DNA of 64,000 nucleotides, from contig NZ_CP022464.2 in the NCBI RefSeq assembly GCF_002234575.2, positions 4,340,001 to 4,404,000 of the forward strand, written 5' to 3'. Position 1 is the stretch's first letter; each line of letters begins with the position of its first letter. The notes beneath the pieces are model-generated. The model had not been told where the DNA came from. It saw nothing but the letters and a program-made list of their open reading frames with translations, and searched no databases. Positions 16,890 to 25,417 of this stretch are shown in pieces. The DNA comes from Enterocloster bolteae. Its GTDB lineage: Bacteria; Bacillota; Clostridia; Lachnospirales; Lachnospiraceae. The position numbers and the translations under genes are program-made.

Positions 16890-17885
16890 TTACTTTTTAC
16901 CGTCCATCCTGTCAAACATATCATTGACCTTTACCTTGAATTTGCTGCCGTTATACCAGCCCATAATACCTCTTGGCTGGAACAGGATAACCACAATCAG
17001 AATGATGGCGTAAACCAGCAGATTGGCTCCGGGCGCTATACTGCTCAGGGTAGAGTTGAGATACTGAGCTAACGGTGTAAGAATAATAGCTCCAATCAGG
17101 GGGCCTGTCACGCTTCCGATTCCTCCGATTACAGCCGGAAGAACGAATTCCACGGACTGTGCCTGAATCATGATATCCGGGTTAATGAAACGGATATAAT
17201 TTGCATAGAACACACCGCATACAGCAATCAGGCCGCAGCTGACAAAGGTGGCCAGCACCTTATATTTGAGAGGATTGATTCCGATTGCATTGGCTGTGTC
17301 CTCATCCTCCCTCACTGTCTTTAAGGCATATCCAAACTTGGAACGGTCAATTGCGCGCACAATCAGATATACCGCTATTACCATAAGAAGGGACAGATAA
17401 AAATAGGGCACTTTACTCTTAAATCGCAGCAGAGCCAGGGAATTATCGCCAAAGGGAAGCAAAAGCCCCTGCCCCTTGCCGGCAAAATCCCAGTTGGTCA
17501 TCAGATTGCGGAACGCCTCTCCAAACGCAATGGTAACCAGTGAAAAATACGGCCCCCTCAGCACGAAACAGGGCGACAGCAGCAATGCGGTTAACGCTCC
17601 CACAAACAGAAACACCAGAGGAATGCTGATCCACGGCGATACATTCAGCTTAACCAGCAAAAGAGTGGACATATATGCGCCCAGCCCCATAAAGGAGGCA
17701 TGTCCCAGGGAAATCTGGCCTGTCAGCCCGCCCAGGATACTCCAGGCCAGGGACGCGCTGGCCATGTAAAATGTCATCACGCAAATCGACAGCAGGTACG
17801 GTGTACGGACAAATACGGGTATCACAGCTGCGATTAGAAGTAAAATCAATAATAAAATCTGTCTGGAACCTATTTTTTTCTTCAT
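16890..17885 (-). CDS. livM: Branched-chain-type ABC permease LivM
   Basis: Integral membrane permease of 331 residues (BPD_transp_2). It has about nine hydrophobic segments and the family motif GLTGQISLGHASFMGLGAYM near the N terminus; the EAA-like region reads EDEDTANAIGINPLKYKVLAT. It ends in a basic tail. It pairs with LivH, whose stop lies 6 bp upstream of this start. Confidence 0.94.
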   Translation of the reverse strand: MKKKIGSRQILLLILLLIAAVIPVFVRTPYLLSICVMTFYMASASLAWSILGGLTGQISLGHASFMGLGAYMSTLLLVKLNVSPWISIPLVFLFVGALTALLLSPCFVLRGPYFSLVTIAFGEAFRNLMTNWDFAGKGQGLLLPFGDNSLALLRFKSKVPYFYLSLLMVIAVYLIVRAIDRSKFGYALKTVREDEDTANAIGINPLKYKVLATFVSCGLIAVCGVFYANYIRFINPDIMIQAQSVEFVLPAVIGGIGSVTGPLIGAIILTPLAQYLNSTLSSIAPGANLLVYAIILIVVILFQPRGIMGWYNGSKFKVKVNDMFDRMDGKK

Positions 17886-17891
17886 TGCTAT

Positions 17892-18755
17892 CTACCCCCG
17901 TCTTGTTTTCACTGTCTGTTTCACTACCAGAATCAATATAAATGCCAGGAACACGATGGTATCCTTAAAGGAGGAACCCACAACCACGGCTCCCACGGTT
18001 TCCATAAGCCCCAATACAATGCCGCTGACAAAGGCTCCGATAACGCTTCCCAGTCCTCCCATGGTTACCACAATGAAGGACCTCGTCCCATACACGGCGC
18101 CAACCGTAGGGAATACATAATAAAAGGACATCAGACAGGCTCCGGTGATTCCGGCAATGGCTGCTCCCAGACCGTATGTAGTGGCATAGACCAGCTTTGT
18201 TTTGATACCGCAGACCTGGGCTCCGGTACTGTTCTGGGAAGTGGCGCGAATCTGCTTTCCTATATTGGTATACTTTAAGAAAGCGAACAAAAGGATGGTT
18301 ACCGCCAGAAGAATCACAAAGCTCAGCACCTTGGGAAGGCTTAAGTTTATGGCTCCCAGCTGCACGATTTTCTCGGAAAACATACTCTGGGCCGTTCTGT
18401 AATCCGATTTAAAATAAAGAAGCGCTACATTCTGGAACAGAATTCCCAGTCCAACCGTTAAAAACAGCACATTGGTATCGTCATTGCCGTGCAGGGACCG
18501 CGTAATCAGCGTTGACTGCAAAAGCGCCCCAAAGGCGAACATCACCACCGCCACAATGGGGATTGCCACAAAGGGGTCAAGACCGCATTGGTCAAACAGA
18601 ACAAAGGATATGTACATACCCAGCATCAGAAGCTCGCCCTGGCAAAAATTGATAATCTTCATAACTCCGAAAATCAGCGTCAGGCTCATACCTATCAGTG
18701 CATAAATTCCGCCCACCATAATCCCATTGGCAGCCGCCTGCAAAAATATATTCAT
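17892..18755 (-). CDS. livH: Branched-chain-type ABC permease LivH
   Basis: Integral membrane permease of 287 residues with eight or so hydrophobic segments and the LivH hallmark GGIYALIGMSLTLIFGVMKIINFCQGELLMLGMY at its start. The start at 18755 (MNIFLQAAANG) has GGGAGG 6-7 bp upstream; an in-frame TTG at 18770 overlaps that ribosome site and is less likely. Second gene of the operon after the SDR dehydrogenase. Confidence 0.93.
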   Translation of the reverse strand: MNIFLQAAANGIMVGGIYALIGMSLTLIFGVMKIINFCQGELLMLGMYISFVLFDQCGLDPFVAIPIVAVVMFAFGALLQSTLITRSLHGNDDTNVLFLTVGLGILFQNVALLYFKSDYRTAQSMFSEKIVQLGAINLSLPKVLSFVILLAVTILLFAFLKYTNIGKQIRATSQNSTGAQVCGIKTKLVYATTYGLGAAIAGITGACLMSFYYVFPTVGAVYGTRSFIVVTMGGLGSVIGAFVSGIVLGLMETVGAVVVGSSFKDTIVFLAFILILVVKQTVKTRRG

Positions 18756-18817
18756 GTTACTACCTCCCAACTAATTTGATAACAGCTCCGTGTTCACGAA
18801 CACGTTTCCACCCGTTT

Positions 18818-19576
18818 CTACCTTCCCAAAAAACCTCCGTCTACCGGTATAACTGCCCCGGATATATAAGCAGAGGCATCGGAAGCCAAAAACACTGCCA
18901 GCCCCTTAAGATCCTCCGCAGTCCCCCATCTTCCCATGGGTATCCTGCGGGTGGTTTCCTCGTATTGGGCAGGATTCTTTACCTTCATGGTATCTGTCAG
19001 CGCCGTGGCCATGTATCCAGGGGCAATGGCATTGACATTGATTCCTTCTGCCGCCCACTCATTTGATAATGCTTTTGTCAGCTGGGCAACCCCGCCTTTG
19101 CTGGCACTGTAGGCCGGAACCAGAACACTGCCAAAAAAGGAATCCATGGATGCTATGTTGATAATCTTTCCGTAACGGCGGGCCGCCATAGACCTTCCAA
19201 TTCTCTGAGACATGAAGAACACAGCGTTCAGATTAAGCTCCACCACTTCATTCCAATCCTCCTGCGTCACCTCAAAAGCGGCACATCTGTTTAATGTTCC
19301 GGCCGCATTAACCAGGATATCAACACGTCCATTGTAAATCTCCAAAATCTGCTCACAGACCGTTTCCCTCTGCTGCTGCCTGCTTAAATCTCCTGTCACT
19401 CCATAAGCCGGAGGTCCGCTGCTTCCTATTTCTGCGGCAGCTTCCCACACCTTCCCGGTCCTGCCGGTTATGATTACCTCTGCACCTGAATCGTGCAGCG
19501 CCTGGGCAATTCCATATCCCAGTCCACGGCTGCCTCCTGTGACAACCGCCCGGCGTCCTTCTAAATCAAGTATCAT
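18818..19576 (-). CDS. SDR-family dehydrogenase (KduD / gluconate 5-dehydrogenase-like)
   Basis: NAD(P)-dependent oxidoreductase of 252 residues with the classical short-chain-dehydrogenase plan: cofactor loop TGGSRGLGYG (about 12-21), NAAG, catalytic Ser in NIASMDSFFG, catalytic YSASKGG, and C-terminal YISGAVIPVDGG. Similar in layout to KduD and gluconate 5-dehydrogenases, but the substrate cannot be read from sequence. It is the first gene of the leftward operon and directly precedes livHMGF, so it probably oxidises or reduces the imported compound. A distinct FabG/PhaB-like SDR is encoded on the divergent operon. Confidence 0.9.
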   Translation of the reverse strand: MILDLEGRRAVVTGGSRGLGYGIAQALHDSGAEVIITGRTGKVWEAAAEIGSSGPPAYGVTGDLSRQQQRETVCEQILEIYNGRVDILVNAAGTLNRCAAFEVTQEDWNEVVELNLNAVFFMSQRIGRSMAARRYGKIINIASMDSFFGSVLVPAYSASKGGVAQLTKALSNEWAAEGINVNAIAPGYMATALTDTMKVKNPAQYEETTRRIPMGRWGTAEDLKGLAVFLASDASAYISGAVIPVDGGFLGR

Positions 19577-19727
19577 TATCTTCCATCTTCCCCCTTTCTT
19601 TCCCTGTATCTCAACGAATCAATCCCCTCCTTTTGCATCATACAGTTTGTGTCCGCCAATCGTAATTAGCGAATCAGTTTCGTAATGTTTCGTTCTTTTT
19701 AGAAAACAGTTTCGTTACGTTGTTCCA

Positions 19728-19756
19728 AGCATAGCACACGGTTTCGTTAAAATCAA
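19728..19756 (-). promoter_or_regulatory. Promoter of the SDR-livHMGF operon
   Basis: Minus strand TTGATT (19756-19751), 17-bp spacer containing one GTTTCGT box, TATGCT (19733-19728). Three more boxes lie just downstream of the expected transcription start, consistent with repression. Confidence 0.72.
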
Positions 19757-20009
19757 TAAGTTTATTCTTGTTTTCCTCTTGTTTTAATGCTTTTTTACTT
19801 TTTTGACAAATTTTCAGTATATATATTGTCTATTTTTCAAAAATTGTTTATTTTTTATCAATGTAATTGTGCAGATGGTCAGATTTTACCCGTTTTAAAT
19901 CTGGCTCGCCTCTTCATCAAATGTACAATATGCATAATATTTTTTACATATTTTTATATCGCATTGTCTCTATTATAATAGAATGCCAAAAATAAACATA
20001 TTTTTCTTA

Positions 20010-20038
20010 TTGACTATTGAATCATTTTCGTTTACTAT
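20010..20038 (+). promoter_or_regulatory. Promoter of the acyl-CoA ligase operon
   Basis: TTGACT (20010-20015), 17-bp spacer, TACTAT (20033-20038). The operator-like GAAATCGGTTTC begins 15 bp after the -10 box. Confidence 0.72.
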
Positions 20039-20087
20039 TAGCCTTAAAGAACGAAATCGGTTTCTCTAATACACGGGGGTATTAATT

Positions 20088-21698
20088 ATGATTAACGGAA
20101 CAACTCTTTGGAATCGCTCTTATACTGCAGATATGATAGAAAAGACCTTTTCCGGTAAGACTTATTTGACCTATCCCAATCTTCCTGCCAATTTATACGA
20201 CGCCTTATCCTTATCTGCCGCACGCCATCCGGACAAGACAGCAGTTGTGGATGACAGCGGCGCCGCTTATACCTATACAGAACTAAGGGACATGGCCGAC
20301 CATTTTTCTTCTTACCTATATTACATATCGGATATCAAGCCGGGAACCAAGACAGGCATCATGATGTTCAACAGTGTTGAATTCTGCGTGACCTTCCTGG
20401 CTCTTACAAAACTGGGAGCCGTGGTAATACCGCTCCCCAGCAAATACAGCCGGAACGAAGTGCTTTCACTGACAGCAAAGGCCGATCTCCAGTACATCCT
20501 GTGTGATGAAAAGTTTTATGACTGGTTCGTACCGCTGGAAACCTCCGGCGTCCATCTGATGAAGCCCGGACGGAGTCAGGACGGATTTGGTTTTTCCCAC
20601 CTGTGCGCCTCCTATCTCAGCCCCGTTCCCTCCCTTGGCAGGGAGGAGGATGACGCGCTCATCATGTTTACATCCGGCACCACCTCCCAGAGCAAGGGAG
20701 TCATTATCAAGAATTACAGCATCATGCACGCCATTGTCTCCTACCAGAGAATTTTCCAGATAACGGACCGGGACACCACCCTTATTCCCATTCCCATATA
20801 CCTGGTAACCGGGCTGGTGGCGCTTCTGGGGCTGACCCTGTATGCAGGCGGAACCGTTTACCTGCACAAGTTCTTTGATGCCAAACGGGTTCTCAGGGAT
20901 GTAAACGACAAGGAAATCACATTTCTCCACGCCGCACCGGCCGTATTTTCCCTGCTGCTGAGGGAAAAGGACAGTTTTCCTTCCCTGCCCAGTCTGAGGC
21001 TTCTGGCCTGCGGAAGCAGCAACATGTCAAAGGAAAAGCTGACAGAAATCCACCGCTGGCTGCCCTGCGCCGTATTTCACACTGTATACGGGCTGACCGA
21101 GACATGTTCGCCTGCCACCATCTTTCCGGGCGATGCTTCCACCAGCAGTTACATTGGTTCCTCGGGCCTTCCCATTCCCGGCACCTGCTTTTGTATACTG
21201 GATGACTCAGGTTCACAGATGCAGACAGGCCAGGTAGGGGAAATCGCAGTCAGGGGGACGGTTCTCCTGGACCGGTATTATCAAAAGGGAACCGGGGAGC
21301 TGGACGAAGACGGCTGGCTCCGTACCGGAGATCTGGGATATTTTAACGGGGAGGGGTATCTGTTTATCGTGGACCGGAAAAAGGACATGATAAACCGGGG
21401 CGGAGAAAAAATATGGAGCTTTGATGTTGAAAATGAGCTGTACAGGCTGGACGGGATTGATGAGGCGGCTGTGGTGGGGATTCCCCACGATATATACGGC
21501 GAAGTGCCTGTGGCTGCGGTGAAGCTGTCTCCTGAAAGCATTCTGACGGAACAGCAGATACAGGATTTGCTGAAATGCAGGATTGCCAAATACATGATCC
21601 CTTCCCGCATCCTTTTCCTGAACGAGCTCCCTCTCACGCCCAATAACAAAGTAAATAAATCAGCCATACGGAAACTTTTCATGCAGCCAGAACAGTAA
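20088..21698 (+). CDS. AMP-forming acyl-CoA ligase (class I adenylate-forming enzyme)
   Basis: Cytoplasmic ligase of 536 residues that would adenylate a carboxylic acid and pass it to CoA. P-loop MFTSGTTSQSKGVI (about 195-208), YGLTET motif (about 343), GEIAVRG, DGWLRTGDLGYF, hinge region DRKKDMINRGGEKI and the C-terminal lysine in PLTPNNKVNK. GGGGGT lies before the ATG. First gene of a four-gene operon with a CoA-transferase, reductase and thiolase. The substrate is probably the acid brought in by the divergent Liv-type importer. Confidence 0.92.
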   Translation: MINGTTLWNRSYTADMIEKTFSGKTYLTYPNLPANLYDALSLSAARHPDKTAVVDDSGAAYTYTELRDMADHFSSYLYYISDIKPGTKTGIMMFNSVEFCVTFLALTKLGAVVIPLPSKYSRNEVLSLTAKADLQYILCDEKFYDWFVPLETSGVHLMKPGRSQDGFGFSHLCASYLSPVPSLGREEDDALIMFTSGTTSQSKGVIIKNYSIMHAIVSYQRIFQITDRDTTLIPIPIYLVTGLVALLGLTLYAGGTVYLHKFFDAKRVLRDVNDKEITFLHAAPAVFSLLLREKDSFPSLPSLRLLACGSSNMSKEKLTEIHRWLPCAVFHTVYGLTETCSPATIFPGDASTSSYIGSSGLPIPGTCFCILDDSGSQMQTGQVGEIAVRGTVLLDRYYQKGTGELDEDGWLRTGDLGYFNGEGYLFIVDRKKDMINRGGEKIWSFDVENELYRLDGIDEAAVVGIPHDIYGEVPVAAVKLSPESILTEQQIQDLLKCRIAKYMIPSRILFLNELPLTPNNKVNKSAIRKLFMQPEQ

Positions 21699-21713
21699 GG
21701 AGGTTACACAAAA

Positions 21714-23297
21714 ATGAGAAAACCAGTTTTTATCACCGGCGAAGAAGCCGCTGCCATGATTGCCGACAACGCAACCGTGGCAACCATCGGCATGACCCTG
21801 GTGTCGGCAGCCGAAACCATTCTCAAAGCCATTGAACAGCGCTTTTTAGAGACAGGAAGTCCCAGAGGGCTGACTCTGGTCCATTCCTGCGGGCAGAGCG
21901 ACCGAGACCGGGGTATCCAGCATTTTGCCCATGAGACCATGCTCTCCAGAATCATCGGGGGCCACTGGGGACTGCAGCCCAGAATGATGCAGCTGATTGC
22001 CGACAACAAGATTCTGGCCTACTGCATTCCCCAGGGCCAGTTTGCCCAGTTATACCGCAGCATGGCCGGAGGCGAGCCCGGAAAAATCACCAAGGTGGGC
22101 CTGGGCACCTTCATCGACCCCAGGATTGACGGAGGCAAAATGAACGAAATCACCATGAGCGCTCCCGATATCAATGAGGTGGTTACCATCGGCGGCGAGG
22201 AATATATGCGCTATAAACCCATCCCTCTGGATTACTGCATCATCCGGGGAACCTATGTGGATGAATACGGCAATCTGACCACAGACGAGGAGGCCATGCA
22301 GCTGGAAGTGTTCTCCGCCGTCATGGCATGCAAAAAATTCGGCGGAAAGGTGCTGGCCCAGGCAAAGTATAAAGTCAGGGCCGGTTCCCTCCACTGCAAA
22401 CGCGTGATTGTGCCAGGGGTATTCATTGATGCGGTTGTCATCTGTCCCAATCCCGAAGAGGACCACAGGCAGACCCACAGTTTCTATATGGACCCTGCCT
22501 ACTGCGGAGATACCAAGGCGCCTGTATCATCCGACGACGTCCTCCCCATCTCGCTGCGCAAGGTTATCGGGCGCAGGGCATTGATGGAGCTGGCGCCCGA
22601 TGATGTGCTGAATGTGGGAACCGGGATTCCCAATGATGTCGTCGGCCCCATTATCACAGAGGAGGGGATGTCGGAGGATGTGACCATAACCGTGGAATCC
22701 GGTATCTACGGTGGCATTCCCATGGGCGGTATCGACTTTGGAATTGCCAGGAACCAGTTTGCCCTGGTACGGCACGACGACCAGTTTGACTATTATAACG
22801 GACCCGGTGTGGATGTCACCTACATGGGTGCAGGCGAGGTGGACGCCGAGGGAAATGTCAATGCCACCCGTTTAGGGCCAAAGCCCACGGGAGCAGGCGG
22901 TTTTATTGATATTACCACCAATGCCAAGCACGTGGTCTTCTGCTCCTCTTTTACCGCCAAAGGACTGGACTGCTCCTTTGAAGGAGGAAGGCTTCATATC
23001 AACCAGGAGGGCTCTTTAATTAAATTTGTCAGCCGGATTAAACAGGTTTCCTATAACGGCAGAATCGCCAGAGAAAAGGGCCAGAAAATGCACTATGTAA
23101 CGGAACGGGCCGTATTTGAGCTTCGTCCGGAGGGACTGACCCTGACCGAAATCGCCCCCGGAATTGATATCCAGACCCAGGTCCTGGACCTGATGGAATT
23201 CACTCCCCTGATCAGCCCTGATCTGAAGGAGATGGATACAGCCATTTTCATGGAGGGTGCTCCCTTCGGACTTAGAAAGTATATATTTTCTAATTAA
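21714..23297 (+). CDS. Family I CoA-transferase (YdiF / propionate CoA-transferase-like)
   Basis: Single-chain acyl-CoA:carboxylate CoA-transferase of 527 residues, carrying both alpha and beta halves as in YdiF and propionate CoA-transferases. The beta half has the catalytic glutamate motif VESGIYGG (about 326-333) and the nearby GTGIPNDVVGPI. AAGGAGG precedes the ATG and the gene starts 15 bp after the ligase stop. It provides a second, ATP-independent way to activate the same class of acid, or to recover CoA. A second family member is encoded at 57292-58890. Confidence 0.93.
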   Translation: MRKPVFITGEEAAAMIADNATVATIGMTLVSAAETILKAIEQRFLETGSPRGLTLVHSCGQSDRDRGIQHFAHETMLSRIIGGHWGLQPRMMQLIADNKILAYCIPQGQFAQLYRSMAGGEPGKITKVGLGTFIDPRIDGGKMNEITMSAPDINEVVTIGGEEYMRYKPIPLDYCIIRGTYVDEYGNLTTDEEAMQLEVFSAVMACKKFGGKVLAQAKYKVRAGSLHCKRVIVPGVFIDAVVICPNPEEDHRQTHSFYMDPAYCGDTKAPVSSDDVLPISLRKVIGRRALMELAPDDVLNVGTGIPNDVVGPIITEEGMSEDVTITVESGIYGGIPMGGIDFGIARNQFALVRHDDQFDYYNGPGVDVTYMGAGEVDAEGNVNATRLGPKPTGAGGFIDITTNAKHVVFCSSFTAKGLDCSFEGGRLHINQEGSLIKFVSRIKQVSYNGRIAREKGQKMHYVTERAVFELRPEGLTLTEIAPGIDIQTQVLDLMEFTPLISPDLKEMDTAIFMEGAPFGLRKYIFSN

Positions 23298-23306
23298 TAC
23301 GCAGCA

Positions 23307-23341
23307 GTTCGGGACGGTCAGGATGAGACTCCGTCCTGAAC
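23307..23341 (+). other. Intercistronic hairpin
   Basis: GTTCGGGACGG / CCGTCCTGAAC form an 11-bp stem (one G-U) with a 13-nt loop between the CoA-transferase and reductase genes. There is no T-run, so it is more likely an mRNA processing or stability element than a terminator. Confidence 0.5.
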
Positions 23342-23378
23342 AGTTCCAATAACATATTCACATTAAGGAGGATTAATC

Positions 23379-24116
23379 ATGAGACTCGAAAACAAAACCG
23401 CAATTGTAACAGGTGCCGGCCGCGGCCTCGGCAAAGGGATTGCCTTAAAACTGGCAGCAGAAGGCGCCAAGGTCATCGTAGCCGACATGTCAATGGAAAC
23501 AGCCTCTGCAACTGCTGAGGAAATCAACGCTTCCAGCGGCACAGCCAAGGCCTTTGCCGTCAATATCGCCAAGCAGGACGAGGTAAAGGCAATGATGGAC
23601 TTTACCGTGGAGTCTTTCGGCACATTGGATGTTATTGTCAACAACGCCGGAATCAACCGCGACGCCATGCTGCACAAGATGACTGTGGAGCAGTGGGATC
23701 AGGTCATTGCGGTTAACCTGACCGGCACATTCTACTGCGTCCAGTATGCTGCCCAGATTATGAGGGAAAAGGGAAGCGGCGCCATCATCAACATCTCCTC
23801 CGCCAGCTGGCTGGGGAATATCGGACAGGCCAATTATGCCGCCTCCAAAGCCGGCGTGGTGGGCCTCACCAAGACAGCATGCCGCGAGCTGGCAAGAAAG
23901 GGCGTCACCTGCAATGCCATCTGCCCCGGTTTTATCGACACGGACATGACCCGCGGCGTACCTGAAAAGGTATGGGATACCATGATAAGCAAGATACCTA
24001 TGGGAAGGGCCGGCAGCCCTGCGGACGTAGCCAATATGGTTGCTTTCCTGGCTTCTGACGAGGCAAACTACATTACAGGCGAAGTAATCAACGTGGGCGG
24101 CGGTATGATTCTTTAA
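23379..24116 (+). CDS. 3-oxoacyl-ACP / acetoacetyl-CoA reductase (FabG/PhaB-like SDR)
   Basis: NAD(P)-dependent reductase of 245 residues. Cofactor loop TGAGRGLGKGIA (about 10-21), NNAGINRDAMLHKM (FabG/PhaB hallmark), catalytic Ser in NISSASWLG, YAASKAG and final YITGEVINVGGGMIL. AAGGAGG lies before the ATG. Between a CoA-transferase and a thiolase it more likely interconverts 3-hydroxyacyl-CoA and 3-oxoacyl-CoA than serves fatty-acid synthesis; this is inferred from context. Confidence 0.9.
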   Translation: MRLENKTAIVTGAGRGLGKGIALKLAAEGAKVIVADMSMETASATAEEINASSGTAKAFAVNIAKQDEVKAMMDFTVESFGTLDVIVNNAGINRDAMLHKMTVEQWDQVIAVNLTGTFYCVQYAAQIMREKGSGAIINISSASWLGNIGQANYAASKAGVVGLTKTACRELARKGVTCNAICPGFIDTDMTRGVPEKVWDTMISKIPMGRAGSPADVANMVAFLASDEANYITGEVINVGGGMIL

Positions 24117-24142
24117 TGATATAAAATGAGGAGGATACGGAT

Positions 24143-25330
24143 ATGGAGAATTTAAAAGAAGTAGTAATTGTCAGCGGAGTCCGGCTTCCCGTCGGCTCTT
24201 TCGGCGGAAGCCTCAAGGATATTTCCGCCATTGATATGGGCGCCATGGTTGTAAAAGAGGCCGTGAAGCGTGCCGGTATAGAGCCCTCTGATGTAGATGA
24301 GACTATTGTGGGCCAGGTGGGCCAGATTGCGGAATGCGGTTTTGTAGCCAGAGCCGTCAGCCTGAAGGCCGGACTTCCCGAAACAACATGCGCCTATTCC
24401 GTCAACCGCCAGTGCGGCTCAGGCCTTCAGGCCATTGCCGACGCAGTGATGGAGATACAGACAGGGTTTGCAGACGTGGTGGTTGCTGCGGGCACCGAGA
24501 ACATTTCCCAGCTCCCCTACTATGTGAAGGACGCCCGCTGGGGTGCCAGGATGGGACACAAGGTGTTTGAGGACGGCGTCATTGATATATTGACCTGGCC
24601 CTTAGGCCCCTACCACAATGGCGTGACAGCTGAAAATGTAGCAGAAAAATACAATGTGACCCGCCAGGAGCAGGACCAGTATGCCCTGGAAAGCCACCTG
24701 AGGGCAGCGGCAGCCATCGAAGCCGGTAAGTTCAAAGACGAAATCCTCCCGGTGGAATTAAAGGACAGAAAAGGAAACATCACTGTCTTTGACACTGACG
24801 AAGGCCCCAGAGCCAGCCAGACCATAGAAAAGCTGGAGCGCTTAAAACCATGTTTTGTGAAGGACGGAACCGTGACTGCGGGCAATTCCTCCAGTCTGAA
24901 CGACGGCGCTGCCGCTGTGGTTGTCATGTCCAGGGAAAAGGCAGACACCCTGGGCGTCAAGCCTCTCCTTACCATTAAGGGCTGCACGGTTGCCGGCAAC
25001 GACGGAGCCGTCATGGGATACGCTCCCAAGCTCTCCAGTGAAAAGCTGGCAGCGAAACTGGGATTGGACCTTAAGGCCATTGATATGTTTGAAATCAACG
25101 AGGCTTTTGCAAGCCAGGCCTTTGCCGTACGGCGCGACCTGGGACTGGACCCCGAAAAAGTAAATATTTACGGCGGAGGAATCTCCATCGGCCATCCCAT
25201 CGGAGCAACCGGTGTTATCCTGGCCGTGAAGGTACTTTATGAACTGCAGCGGACCGATAAAAAGGACGCCATGGTAAGCATGTGTATTGGCGGCGGGCAG
25301 GGAATCTCCATGTACTTTACAAAAGACTGA
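24143..25330 (+). CDS. Acetyl-CoA acetyltransferase (thiolase)
   Basis: Thiolase of 395 residues. The acyl-accepting cysteine is in NRQCGSGLQA (about Cys90). The C-terminal half has NEAFASQAFAV, the histidine motif GGGISIGHPIGATG, and the second cysteine in SMCIGGGQG, so all catalytic residues are present. It would split a 3-oxoacyl-CoA into acetyl-CoA and a shortened acyl-CoA, or run in the condensing direction. Last gene of the ligase operon, followed by a strong terminator. Confidence 0.95.
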   Translation: MENLKEVVIVSGVRLPVGSFGGSLKDISAIDMGAMVVKEAVKRAGIEPSDVDETIVGQVGQIAECGFVARAVSLKAGLPETTCAYSVNRQCGSGLQAIADAVMEIQTGFADVVVAAGTENISQLPYYVKDARWGARMGHKVFEDGVIDILTWPLGPYHNGVTAENVAEKYNVTRQEQDQYALESHLRAAAAIEAGKFKDEILPVELKDRKGNITVFDTDEGPRASQTIEKLERLKPCFVKDGTVTAGNSSSLNDGAAAVVVMSREKADTLGVKPLLTIKGCTVAGNDGAVMGYAPKLSSEKLAAKLGLDLKAIDMFEINEAFASQAFAVRRDLGLDPEKVNIYGGGISIGHPIGATGVILAVKVLYELQRTDKKDAMVSMCIGGGQGISMYFTKD

Positions 25331-25342
25331 TACTAGAAATTA

Positions 25343-25394
25343 AAACCGGAGCTGAAATCTGTGTTAGAGGATTTCAGCTCCGGTTTGTTTTTTT
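25343..25394 (+). terminator. Strong terminator between convergent operons
   Basis: Perfect 17-bp stem (AAACCGGAGCTGAAATC with its complement at 25370-25386), 10-nt loop, then G and TTTTTTT. On the minus strand the stem is followed by TTTTAATTTC, so it may also serve the FGGY kinase operon. Confidence 0.92.
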
Positions 25395-25417
25395 CTTATT
25401 CAGAGCTCTATATTCCG

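Larger units (their letters stand above)
19577..20087. promoter_or_regulatory. Divergent regulatory region between the liv-type and acyl-CoA operons
   Basis: A 511-bp AT-rich gap without a gene. GTTTCGT occurs at 19677, 19687, 19709 and 19741, i.e. 10, 22 and 32 bp apart, close to whole helical turns. Two LacI-symmetry boxes, GAAAACAGTTTC (19703-19714) and GAAATCGGTTTC (20053-20064), fit GAAAnCnGTTTC, near the ideal GAAACCGGTTTC. TTTCGTT also occurs at 20026 and, inverted, at 20050. The stretch 19760-20000 is poor in G+C and I see nothing else in it. Confidence 0.7.
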
